64,000 nucleotides of DNA from Ctena decussata. Its lineage: Eukaryota > Mollusca > Bivalvia > Lucinida > Lucinidae. The notes below the pieces were generated by a model. The model was not told the origin of the DNA, searched no databases, and saw only the letters and a list, made by a program, of their open reading frames with translations. Below, in pieces: positions 1 to 11,099 of this stretch. The position numbers were made by a program, and so were the translations under genes. Location of the stretch: contig OZ022513.1 in assembly GCA_963989385.1 (NCBI GenBank), positions 22,137,928 to 22,201,927 of the forward strand. Reading direction: 5' to 3'. Every line of letters starts with the position of its first letter. Position 1 is the first letter of the stretch.

Positions 1-926
1 GCGATTTGCTTGTGAGACTATGTCACGTGCTAAGTTGTCGTTGCATTGGCCAGGTATACGCTACCATGTGATTTTGAGTGACTTTCTGGGTGTGGCTCGG
101 AACTGTGTATTGGCCAAGGTGACCTACTGTATAACACCAACATGGAAAATTGGCAATGGCAGATATCCGAAAAATAATTTTACCAAGTGTTGTCCTTATA
201 ACTCATGACAGTTTTCCTTAGTAGACTCCTACAATTACATGTAACGCCCGACTATCCGGTTAAACTGAGCTTAAGACTTAAGGGTAAGGAGAGGTCGATT
301 CACACCAAAATTTTGTATTAACAAAGCATTAACAGTTTGCTCTAAAGCCTTATTTTTATCTAACTGATATATGGGAAGAGACGCATTTGAAAAAAAAAAA
401 AAACCTAAGGAAAATCTTGAATAATGATTAAAGGTTAACAGCTTATTCTTTGATAGCAAAATATATAAAATCTAAATCCGTCCCTTGACTGATTATCCAT
501 TACTAACGCACGCAAAGAAAGAAGAAAAAAACGCATTCCACCCTTGTGAACAGATATTCTCCGAAACTTTTTTAAACCTTGGCTAACCATGTTTACATTC
601 AGTTGTTTAGTTGGTTGTTTTGGGACAATATTTGAGTCTGTATCGAGCCGTTTCCCAAAGAGAAGAATAAAGAAGAACAACGATGTTAGGATATATAGAA
701 ATACCTCATACACACACGCACAAACAAAACTAAAAACCAATGTCCTCATGCCGCACCTGCTGCGAGCACAGCAATCATTTGCCTTATTATTTTCCAAATA
801 AGTACGACGCCACGGTACTGAAAGTACAGCAGAATCGCCCGAATAACCAGGTTAACCATGAATAAAAAGGCTAACTGTCGAGTGCAAAGTGGCTTCTATA
901 TAACATGTGTATCCAGCGAATATATT
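1..926. other. AT-rich DNA without recognised features
   Basis: Short open frames on both strands have no recognisable domain, and a poly-A run lies near 390-404. I see no supported gene. Confidence 0.4.
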
Positions 927-1164
927 TGAGCCGCGACACGAGAAAATCAACAAAGTGGTTGTGCGCCCAGCGCAGACTCAGATCAGCCTGGGCATCCGCC
1001 TAATCTGATCAGACCCTTCGCTAAGCGCTTAAAGGGCAGCTCAGGGTCTAAGCTAGCTTCATGCGGACAGCGAAGAATCTGATCAGACTGGGCGGATGCC
1101 TAGGCTGATCTGAGTCTGTGCTGTGCACACAACCACATTATTGGTTTTGTCGTGTCGCGGCTCA
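927..1164. mobile_element. Palindromic MITE, copy 1
   Basis: About 240 bp with terminal inverted repeats TGAGCCGCGACACGA / TCGTGTCGCGGCTCA and inner complementary halves (CAGACTCAGATCAGCCTGGG against its inverse). No coding capacity. Founding copy of a family seen seven times in this window. Confidence 0.75.
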
Positions 1165-1191
1165 TTTGTTAATCCGTTTGTCAGTTCCGAT

Positions 1192-1275
1192 AGGAGTTCC
1201 GGTAGCTCAGTAGGTTAAGCGCTGGCTCGCTGATCTAGCGGGCCTGGGTTTAAAACCCGCTGGAGACTGGAATCC
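1192..1275 (+). repeat. tRNA-like SINE head or tRNA pseudogene
   Basis: Contains an A-box-like GGTAGCTCAGTAGGTTAAGC and a B-box-like GGGTTTAAAACCC. A rough cloverleaf folds, but the anticodon loop comes out at nine bases and the T stem is imperfect, so this is a tRNA-derived repeat rather than a working tRNA. Confidence 0.45.
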
Positions 1276-1689
1276 TTTCAATCGTAAACGGGATTCCATT
1301 ACACACAACCTTCCATTATCAACAACCCATCGTCCCGAAAATAATTACTGAAATACTGTTGAAAAGGAAGTAAAATTGCATATCTGTCAGTGCTGATATT
1401 CTCTATATCAGTCCAAATTTTCGCTGCCTCAATTGGCATCTTAGCAATGAATATTTTCGGAATTACCAGCCGAGGAGCAAGTTTGGGAGTAAAATACATT
1501 GTCTTATCACGGCTCATTCCAGCTGATACCTCTGAAGTTCTGATCTGGATATGATACAAAGTGTCTCTGTACAGGATGTTTCAGTTCGTTTAATTTTTTT
1601 TTCGTCGCAATGCCAAAAACAGGGATATGACAAGACACCACTGCCAAACACAGGGATATGACAAGCCACCACTTGGTCCCAGTAAAATA

Positions 1690-1840
1690 TGTTTGAGCCC
1701 TCTAGTAATCTTTTGCTGACCGTTGCAAGGCAATACTTCTGTTGTGGTTCCTTGATGTTATGTTGTGCTGTGTCCGCTTGTCTATGGTGGTTTGGTCACC
1801 CGTATCGCTGCCCAATCTGCCTTCTGTTTGGTTTTGTTTT
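1690..1840. repeat. Dispersed repeat shared with 39735-39870
   Basis: Both loci contain CTGACCGTT..AAGGC, TACTTCTGTTG and GTCCGCTTGTCTATG in the same order and orientation. No coding potential. Confidence 0.55.
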
Positions 1841-1935
1841 GTAACTAAAATAAACAAAAATAAGTAAAAAAAGATGTTGAGGCTGTTATTTGGGTAGCTG
1901 AATGACCATCTGTTTGGGAAAGAACTGCTCACTCG

Positions 1936-3980
1936 GTTTACTGTGCGTGTCTTTCGTAAACTTGTGTCACTTTCTGTGTGTATGTGCTTCTTTTCCTAAT
2001 GGTTTTGAAAGCGGAAAGTGGGATTTGATTGTATTAATTCATGATCATTGCCTATCTTTTTTATTTTAAACCCTGCCAGTGACACTAACATTGAAAATGG
2101 AAGGTTTTATGCCTCCAAACTGTATACCCTTCACTAGAATAACCTGTATCTTCATCTTCAACAGTTCTAAAGTATGATTAAAGTACAAAATCTTTAGAAT
2201 AGTGATGTTCCTGTGTGTTCGCCTAGAAAAACTGTGGGCCACGAACAGATAGACAGGAAGAGACGGTAAAACGGATGACTCATTTTATCCGCCTATTCTA
2301 TTCTATTTCATTAGATTCTGTTCTTTTCTAACCATAATATCAAAGGTCTTTTGGACACCATCGATTACATGAAAAAAATCCCCACTGTGTTTAAAAGAAA
2401 GTGATGGCAGACGACAATGTACGAAGGACTGACGACCTATTCTATACTATAGCTCACCTTTAGCTCAGGTGTCAGGTGTCAGGTGAGCAGAAACTAGAAA
2501 AGAAGATATCATCATAAAGCACCACTCACCTAGGACGCCGACAGAAAGAAAAGAAGGGAAGAGCATAAACCACAATTCTTTGACAAAAGACAAAATCAAT
2601 ATAACAAAGAAGAACTACACATGAATACCAGTCATACAAATATATAAAATATATAATACATCGATTTTTTTTTACATATTTTCTATTCAAATCACAAAGA
2701 TTTCATGTAACAGGAAGCAAAGTGGACAGTTAAACAGGTGACCTTGATTCTGGAAATATGACAAACAGAACGCGCATAAGTAGTTTCCGCCTTGCAACGG
2801 AGAGATGATATTTGCAGATCAATAGGCGTAAAATCTTATACAAGTTCAAAATTTAGCAACATCTGCTTATTCATTTTAGTGACAAAGAGCCTTGAGTGCT
2901 GAAAAAAACATATTTGTCCTCGTTTTTATTAACCGATACACTATAAATCGGACTTTTATGATACTCGTTGATAAACAGGACAGGCATACTATTGATAACC
3001 GGCTAAACTAGGACATCTACCTTGGCAGAGCCCCAAACAACGATATACTACTGTGTCCCTTGAATAGGCTCTTCATTTTTTTCTTGATCCTTTTGAAACT
3101 TACAGAAATCTAGGACATGCAAGGGACTTAAACTCGCTTGAACACTGGCATTGCAGACTTAAGAGTTACTTTCCCTTGAGTATTACAGAGCCTTTAAGCT
3201 CATCTGAACCGAAGGCTCAAAGTTGAGCTTCAAGACTAAGTTAAGGCAGGCCTTCTTTGTCCGTCGTCCGTCGTAGGCCACATTCTTTAAACATCCTCTT
3301 TATAACACCACTGGGCTGACTGAAGCCAAATTTCATATGCAGCCTTTACAATATAGTGGAACGAAAGTTTATATAGTTGATCCAGGTCACATTACCACAT
3401 GGCCGCCATGCCCATATATGGTTATAAACCTTAGAAATCCTCATCTCCAGAACCAGGGGATCGATTGCCTTGAAACATGGTATGTATCATTTGGGTCTCT
3501 AGGTCTACAATCTTTATATGACAATCCTTGCTTACGGACTCTTGGTCTACAAAGTTTATACAAATGATGACCTTGGGTTGACCTTGACTGATTTTATTAT
3601 AAGGTAAAATTTGTTCCCCAAGGTTTTAGAATGGGAAAAGTTGAAAAAAAAGCATTTTCCTCTTTCTAGTAGTATATAAGATATTGGCATGCAGTCAGCT
3701 TCAACCCATATGAATTCAAGTGGTCAAGATCATTTAGTGACCTTCGCCAAAGGTCACGGGCTGAATTTTTTAAAGTCCTGTCTCTAAGAAACTAAAAAGT
3801 TAATGACAATTACTTGATCAAACTTGCTGATAGCCAGGACAGACATTAACTCTTCGATTAGTTCAAAATTTGGCTATATCATACATTTTGCCTCGAAGTA
3901 ACTCGCCCTTTAGTGGTTTAATAGCCCATATCTATGGAAAGTTATAGCTGTCTTAAGGTGCATAATTTCAAATTGCTGGC
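1936..3980. other. Non-coding AT-rich stretch
   Basis: No domain-bearing reading frame. Short tandem fragments occur, such as CCGTCGTCCGTCGT near 3257 and GGTGTCAGGTGTCAGGTG near 2468. Nothing else recognised. Confidence 0.35.
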
Positions 3981-3989
3981 TGCAATAAC

Positions 3990-4235
3990 AATAATATTTG
4001 ACGTGAACAACATTTCATTAGACCAACGTTACAAGACGACGGATTCTGGAGTCATAATACTTTGTGCAGGCGTCATAGTATTTGACCAGTAAAGCATTTT
4101 AATAGACCCGCTTTACAAGACAGCGGATTCTGGTGTCATAATACTTTTTGCAGGCGTCATAATATTTGGCCAGTAAAGCATTTTAATATATTGACGTTAT
4201 GGTACGTAGGATGCTGGTGTCATAATAGATGGTTC
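3990..4235 (+). repeat. Degenerate tandem repeat, about 84-bp unit
   Basis: Two and a half units of GGATTCTGGTGTCATAATAC...GCAGGCGTCATAATATTTG with CCAGTAAAGCATTTTAATA spacers, starting near 4020, 4102 and 4187. A related sequence in opposite orientation occurs at 10.44-11.09 kb. Confidence 0.6.
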
Positions 4236-4626
4236 GGATAGCGAAAGTAGTGATTGCAAATAACATAACATTTGTTTGATTCATTGCATCATCATTTCGG
4301 TTCATTATAATATTTTTTTGAATATCTTGCAGTATTGGATCAGTTCAACGTATTCTGTGCGAGAGCCATAATAATATGTGCAAATGTCATAGCAGCAGCA
4401 ACAACATTCGGCAATGCCCGGTACCATCAATCGGCGATTTCCATGATCCGGTATGAAACCCACCACCCGCACCCGCACCCGTGCTCAAAACCACTCATCG
4501 GAAATTTTTATCGGAGCTGTACGATTATTAAAAACAATCTTTTCCTAGACTTTCTGTGTTATAAATACGAAGACTTGTATAAACAATATCTGATAAAAAA
4601 AATCTTTGCTAACGACGGCATATTTT

Positions 4627-5813
4627 GGACAACTCGGCATTCAAATGAAAAAACAAAAAAAAACAAAAAAAAAAAACACAGATATCAAAGGAAAACAATT
4701 AAACTTAGAGTCCACAGGATGATATGTGTCTCGCCTGTCAACACGTTCAAGGGTAGAGTAGGGTAGGGGTAGGGTAGGGCCGGGTTGGGTTGGGTTGGGT
4801 AGGCTAGGGTATGGTATGGTATGGTTTGGTAGGATAGGGTAGGGTAGGACCCAATTAAAATACAAAATGGCAAGGTAGACACAGGGTAGGGTAGGGTTGG
4901 TTGGAAGACACAGGGTAGGATAGGGCATGTTAGGGTTGGTAGACACAGAGTAGGGTAGGGCCGGATGCGGTAGGTACTTGAAGGGTAGGATAGGGTAGGA
5001 TAGAGTAGGCAGGTACACAAAAGGACTGCCCCTGCCCTGCAATCCCTACCCTGTGTCTAACCATTTCCTACCCTTCCCGGTGTCTACCTACCTAAATTGC
5101 CTTACGTTACCCTATGTCTACCTACCTACCCTACTCTGCATTCCCTACCCTGAGTCTACCTCCCAGTACCTACCCCGTGCTGCCCTACCCTACCCTGTGT
5201 CTACCTACCCTAACGTACTAACATGCCCTATCCTACCCTGCGTCTTCAAACCTACCCTGCCCTGCCCTACCCTGTGTTTACCTTGCCATTTTGTATTGAA
5301 ACAGGGTCCTACCCTACCCTACCCTACCCTACCCTACCCTACCCAATCTTACCCTACCCCACACGGTCCGACCTACCCAGCCAAACCCAACGCTACCCTA
5401 CCTAACCATAGAACATGTTTATAGGCGAGACATATCATCCTGTGGACTCTTAGTTAAATTATTTTCCTTTGATATCCGTTTTTTCCTTTGAATATCTGTC
5501 GTCCAGAATATTCGGCCGATATGATTCACCCCAAAAATCGGACCGAAGCGACCCACATATTAAATTAAGCCTAAACGACATCCCCCTCCGCCCTTATTGA
5601 GCCGAAAAGACCCATACCTGTAATCGGCACGAAACGACCTGACCCTACCCTACCCTACTCTACCCCTACCCTAACCTACCCTAGCCTACCTTACCCTACC
5701 CGACGAGACACATCATCCTGTGGACTCTAAGTTTGATCGTTTTCTTTTGATATCTGTTCCCCCCGCCCCTTCTCCCCCCTCCCCCTTTGAATGCCGAGTT
5801 GACCAACTCAGGG
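4627..5813. repeat. Inverted TAGGG/CCCTA pentamer array with palindromic arms
   Basis: Arms around CAACTCGGCATTCAAA (4632-4647), GATATCAAAGGAAAAC and GAGTCCACAGGATGATATG recur inverted at 5703-5813, and partly at 5420-5480. Between them lie degenerate TAGGG-rich (4750-5010) and CCCTA-rich (5040-5400, 5640-5705) arrays. Pentamers resemble but are not the metazoan TTAGGG telomere repeat. Long frames here are low-complexity artefacts. Confidence 0.7.
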
Positions 5814-7740
5814 GTTTTCCGTAAGTAAGACTAAGTTTACGATTGGTTCATGACTCGTGTTGCCTCTACATAATCTGAGTGGCTCTAGAATAGTACTAAA
5901 ATGGACCTGAAAAGGCCTAAAATAGAGATACCGGATTGCGGGACCCTCTTTTAATTGTTCCCGGCTTTTAGTTCCATTATGGTTTTCGCCAATATGACGA
6001 ATCGATCATAATTATGTTATGACATTACGATTGACTATCGCCTCAGCCAAGATCAGATGACATTTTTGAATTGAACGTATGTTATGTACTTGCCTATCAA
6101 ATTTTACAGGACTGAGATACATGAACTACATTTCAGAATGTCAGAAACAAGCATCTCTCACTGGCCTAAAAGTTTTATGTTGATCGGAATAGCCATCTCT
6201 TTACAATAATAATTTAAATAGCCCAAAATAGCCAAAAAATAGGTGTTATGCTGTTTCACTTGAAAAATACTACATTTTATGACAGAGATAGTTTAAACTC
6301 ATCTGTCATGCACAGTCAAATAAACTTTTGTTAGAAAGCACATTATTTCCCCTTTATAACATAGTTTATTTGAATGGGCTACGACATATGGTCTTGGAGT
6401 TATAGCAAAAATACTTCAGCTGCTGAAGTGTGACGTTCTGAGGTATTTTGAAATATCAACAGGAGCTGATCTGCCAGATAATTCAACCTGCTGTGCCCAG
6501 TACTTATAATGTGTTATAAACAATCCACAGACATTCTTTAAGTGTAAAATTGACCAGTGATATGAATAAAAATTGTCATTAAGTGAAAATTTCTATTTCA
6601 AATAACCATACGAAATGTCACGCAAAAAGTGTCCTGTCCGTAGACACACTTTTCTCTATGAGGTAGCATATCTCTGGAAAAAAATTCTCATTAAAAAGTA
6701 GACTCCTTACTACTGTTGATTGTTCCATATAAGACATAATACCACCACTGAAGACAGAGTAGCGACAAGGAAAAAAGTGTAATTTTGTCTTGTCCGTAGA
6801 TTTTTGTCCTGTCCGTAGATCAACAGTATTTTGATAAACTGTGACTGTTAACCATCAAGTTTCCAACTGCTATGCATTTGAGTTGTAAAAACGTTTCTAT
6901 AGTCGACTATTTAAGTAAACCTAAACCATTTATTTGATGGTAAGTTCATTTTCTTACACCCTAGATGTCCAGTTTGTCAAAAACAGAGAACGCAAAGTCC
7001 TGTTTCTAAAAATATTTAAAAAAGCAATTAATGTAAAATGTCTAAAATGGCATTAAAATCCATCTGCTTATTTTTTCACAACTATAAAAAGTTAACGTAA
7101 AACATTTAATGGCTATATAGTTTGCACTATACCTGCATTCCAAGTATGATGTTGATCTACGGACAAGACACAGTGGACATGGTGCATCATTTATGGTTTT
7201 ATGGTATATTATTGGTTACAGGATCTTTTCTTAGTTATGTAAACATTGTCTGTAAGTAGGGAAAAAGCCTTCTTGTCTCTTTCTAAATGCTGTCTTAGGC
7301 GTCATACCTCCCACATTATAATCCACCATCATATCTCCCACATTACCCATTTATATCAGACACCTTATTTGTTAGACAAACCATGAGGATTTTAACGGTC
7401 GTTTTTGATATTTATATGGAGGTGCTTAATTCCTCGGAAGAAGATACTTGAATTCTTGTAAGGTAGGTGACCAACGACCTAGTAAAGTTATGGGATAGAA
7501 CAGAAATAGAATAGAGGTAGGTGGGCCATTTAAGGCTGGATTCATTGGCCAACCCTTCAAAAATAGTTTGAAGAAATTTGATACCAATAAAACCTCTGCA
7601 GCAGAGGCTATTTGATTTCAACTAACTCAAAGTGCTATTCCTATCATGATAATTACAAATGTTGTCTCAAATATGTCTTGTCCATAAGCGTGTATGGCGG
7701 CCTGTTTGGGTTTAAACCCATTTAATACAAATAGCTACAT

Positions 7741-8225
7741 TTCAGATGTAGATATCTGCATTTCAATAAAGATGTCTTCAACTTATTACAGATATCTATA
7801 TTTAAATGCAGAATCTGCATTTCCAATACAGATATCTGTATTAGAAATGCAAATATCTCTTCTTGATTATTAAATAGAGATATCTCATTTTGAATAAAAT
7901 ATATATTTAATTGACAGATATTAGCACTTCAAATGCAGATATCTCTGCTTAAACAGATAACAATATTTTTAGAAACTCAGATATCTGCATTTAAAATACA
8001 GATATCTACAATCGAAAAACAGATATCTCGTATTGAAAAAAGATATCTCTTATCAGAGAAGATATCTCGAATTGAAATGCATCTATCTATTATTATGTTT
8101 TAAATAAAGCTATCTGCGATTCAAATGAAGATACCTGTATTTCAAATGCAGATATCTGTGTTTTAAATAGTATATTTATGAAAAATACAGATATCTCTAA
8201 TTTTAATTGAGATATCTGTATTTTT
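7741..8225. repeat. AGATATCT palindrome array, part 1
   Basis: Irregular array of GCAGATATCTGCATTT-like self-complementary units, roughly 25-35 bp apart. Every unit can fold on itself, so strand is undefined. Confidence 0.75.
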
Positions 8226-8289
8226 GAAACCGATTATTTTTAACTTTTGTTTTCAAAAAAATAAATTATACACCCTTGCTCAATGTTTT

Positions 8290-8880
8290 TACATGCTTGA
8301 TGTGGCCTGACCGGAGCAAGATCAAACCCACTTTCTCCTGATCTACAGTCAAACACGCAGCCTAATGTGCTGTCAGACCCTGTTGGTTTGTTGTTTAAGT
8401 GTTTAATAACCCCGTAAAATAACTATGGTTAACACCGTCATGGCAAGACACCCAGTGAATCTAACCACACCTATCCTGGGCAGGCCTATCATTCCACAAT
8501 TCACTGACACCTGCTCTACTTTAATCAGAGGTAGGAGGAAAAGTTCCTACAGAAGGACTTGCCTGACTGGTTTTGTTTTGTTGCTTTACGTCCACGGCAA
8601 ACAACTATGGGAATGTTGGGACGGTCAGTAACTGCCCTTCTTGAATGAGCGGAAGGAGAGACAAAAGTATGTGGCCAGACCGGGTATCAAACCCAGGACC
8701 TCTGACTTATGAGTCAGGTGCCCTACCGATTGCACTACGTGGCCCAGCGTTGCCTGACTGGACTTTGATCGAACCAGCGTCCTCGTTGCCAGTCGAACGT
8801 GCATCCAACTGCACTATCACCGCCCAACCTATTTGGCCTAGCTTTTGAATAGAACTGGATAGGATCATTCATGTACGGTG
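8290..8880. repeat. SINE-like insertion splitting the palindrome array
   Basis: Separates the two AGATATCT arrays. On the minus strand it contains a tRNA-like head (8671-8745) with boxes GGGTTTGATACCC and a CAT-anticodon-like arm that folds with a six-base loop. The segment around AACCACACCTATCCTGGGCAGG recurs near 41175. Confidence 0.5.
8671..8745 (-). repeat. tRNA-Met-like SINE head
   Basis: GGCCACGTAGTGCAATCGGT starts the minus-strand copy, with CTGACTCATAAGTCAG as anticodon arm and a B box. The arm has a non-standard loop, so a functional tRNA is unlikely. Confidence 0.45.
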
Positions 8881-8916
8881 CGGTAAATAAAGATTGATCT
8901 GTTTTCGAACATTAAC

Positions 8917-9320
8917 ACAGATATCTGTACTGAAATGTATTTAAAATTCAGACATCTGTTCTTAGTAAAAAAAAAAAAAATCAGATATCTGAATTTCAAT
9001 GCTGATTTCTGCATATCAATTACAGATTTCTGTATTTCAAGTGCTGCAATATGTATTACAGCTTCGTTAGAGTATCTCTAATTGAAAATTGGAAATGCAG
9101 ACATCTGTACTCGAAATGTAGATATCTCTAACTGAAATGCAGATATCTATATTATGATCAAAAATACAAATATCTGCATTTCTGCATTTTACAGCTAGAT
9201 ATATATCTCTTTTAATTACGATATCTGCTTTTCAATTAGAGACATCTTTGATTTCAAAACTACAGATATATGTCTTATATTAATAGAGATATCTGTATTT
9301 GAAATGCAGATATCTGCATT
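8917..9320. repeat. AGATATCT palindrome array, part 2
   Basis: Continuation of the same array, with units such as GCAGATATCTGCATT at its right end (9306-9320). Confidence 0.7.
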
Positions 9321-10439
9321 ACATAAGTAAAAACCCTAAAGGGCCGTCATATTTATTTACATTAATGTTCACATTTTATGGTTATTTCGACCATTATTTA
9401 TTTATTAAAGCTTGGTTAAAGTTAAAAAAAAGGGAATCCACAGAGTTATTGCAATTACAAATTTTACTTCAATTTATGTCCTGTCCGTAGACACGCTGAG
9501 ATATAAGAACCGTGTCATCGTTTAAATTTTGAGTGTATTTTGACTAGTGGTACAGTTGTTTTTGTCAGTTTCATAAGGTTTTTTGCATAACAGTATTCTC
9601 TGTTGGTATTGTTGTTCTATTTTCTTATCATGGTAAACTGGGTTCAGAACACATAACAAGATACAATAAGACAGAAAATTGTGATTTGTTTTTCTTTTGG
9701 TAACTATATGAAGTAAATAAAAATGACTTTTCACCTATACTACAGCAATTGTATAGTATAAGCATACATATTTTGCCGTGTTTCATGTACATGTCAGAAA
9801 TGTCCTGTCCGTAGATGTTTTAAGTTAATTTTGGCAAATTTGTTTCCTCGCATTTATCTTGCATTTCATTTTACAAACATATATAAATGGCACACCACCT
9901 GAAAGGCCATTGACTTTACTTTTCAAAATATGAATCATTTGAAAATCAGGTGACCCAAAGAGAAACTGGACAAAACAATACAAGGTATATCCCCTAATTA
10001 TGAAGGAATTTTCATTAAATGAAACAAAAAATAAAATCAAAAAATAATATTTTTAAATTTTTGCGCATAAAAATCTCAATGTTGATATGTTGTTGTTATT
10101 CATAACTAATTATCACACTTTATTCTTATTTAAATTGAAAATAAAAATATTTTTAAAAAAATGGGGTCTGTATTCTTTTTATGAGTCAAATACCGCCTGT
10201 TTAACAAAAAAAGAATACCAGTATATAAAATGTTATAGGTGACATTTACATTTTCTAAAACTGGTACATCTATAGATTTCAGAAATTAAAGAATGAAGTC
10301 CCTCAGAAAACCTTGTTAAATCACCTCTGGTGAAACATAAAATTTCATCTGATCTTGGCTGAGGCGTATTACACTGAAAAGATTGAATAATATTGTGACC
10401 ACATACAGTGATAAATCTTGAACACCAAAGAACCGCTCT

Positions 10440-11090
10440 TTTACTTGTATATTTTTGTCAGTACATTCAGTGATATGACAAACGAATCAAATAATATGGT
10501 ATTTAAATCAAATATTATGATTATACCACAAAGTAGACTGTCTGTTGCGGGTAGTATCACGACACAAACACCAATAGATGTATGCATTTGACTGAATGAT
10601 ATGGCGAATGAATCAAATACTTTCTTGTTTAAACGAAATACTATAACTTGTACATACAATAACTTGTCTCCTGCGTCCAGTATTATGGCACCAAGATCAA
10701 TTGCCATAGCAACTTATTGAATAGTATGCTATGCCGACCAAATATTATATTCATTACACAGAGTGGGATAATGGCGAATGAATCAAATACTATAAGTTGT
10801 ACACATAATAATTTTTATCATGCGTCAAGTCTTATGGCATTAACACCAATTGCTGTATGCAACTGATTTAATATGCTCTGCAGACCAGATGTTATATTCA
10901 TTGCACACAGTGGTATGGCGAATGAACCAAATACTTTGCTATTTTAACCACATACTGTAACTTGCACACACAGTAATATGTCTCCTGCGTCCAGTACTAT
11001 GACACAAACACCAATTGCTGTATGCAACTGATTGCTTTTCCGACCAAATTATAATAACCAATGCATACAGTAGTTTGTTGTCTGCATCAT
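10440..11090. repeat. Degenerate satellite, about 130-170-bp units
   Basis: Four units anchored on GGCGAATGAATCAAATACT at about 10475, 10603, 10772 and 10917, each followed by TCTCCTGCGTCCAGTA and CACCAATTGCTGTATGCAAC. Non-coding. Confidence 0.65.
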
Positions 11091-11099
11091 ATATTTTGA

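Larger units (their letters stand above)
6039..10366. mobile_element. 4.3-kb non-autonomous TIR element
   Basis: Near-perfect 28-bp terminal inverted repeats beginning CGCCTCAGCCAAGATCAG (6039-6066 and 10339-10366, one mismatch), flanked by TAT on both sides (6036-6038, 10367-10369). No transposase-like frame is present. Inside are six copies of a TGTCYTGTCCGTAGA motif, two AGATATCT palindrome arrays and a SINE-like insert. I do not assign a superfamily. Confidence 0.7.

Noticed and set aside
1192..1275. Functional tRNA gene
   Set aside because: Nine-base anticodon loop and imperfect T stem.
1299..1559. 86-codon minus-strand frame
   Set aside because: Reasonable amino-acid mix, but no domain I recognise, no splice or promoter support, and it lies next to a SINE-like repeat. 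A protein search would settle it.
4740..5400. True chromosome end or telomere
   Set aside because: The repeat is a degenerate pentamer in inverted orientation with unique DNA on both sides, so it is internal.
4641..5424. Long proline/tyrosine/leucine-rich open frames on both strands
   Set aside because: They are translations of the CCCTA/TAGGG pentamer arrays; no start context, domain or codon bias supports a gene.
8671..8745. Functional tRNA-Met gene
   Set aside because: The anticodon arm gives a six-base loop and the sequence lies inside a longer SINE-like repeat.
7741..9320. CRISPR-like array
   Set aside because: Units are irregular, lack constant-length spacers and sit in a eukaryotic transposon.
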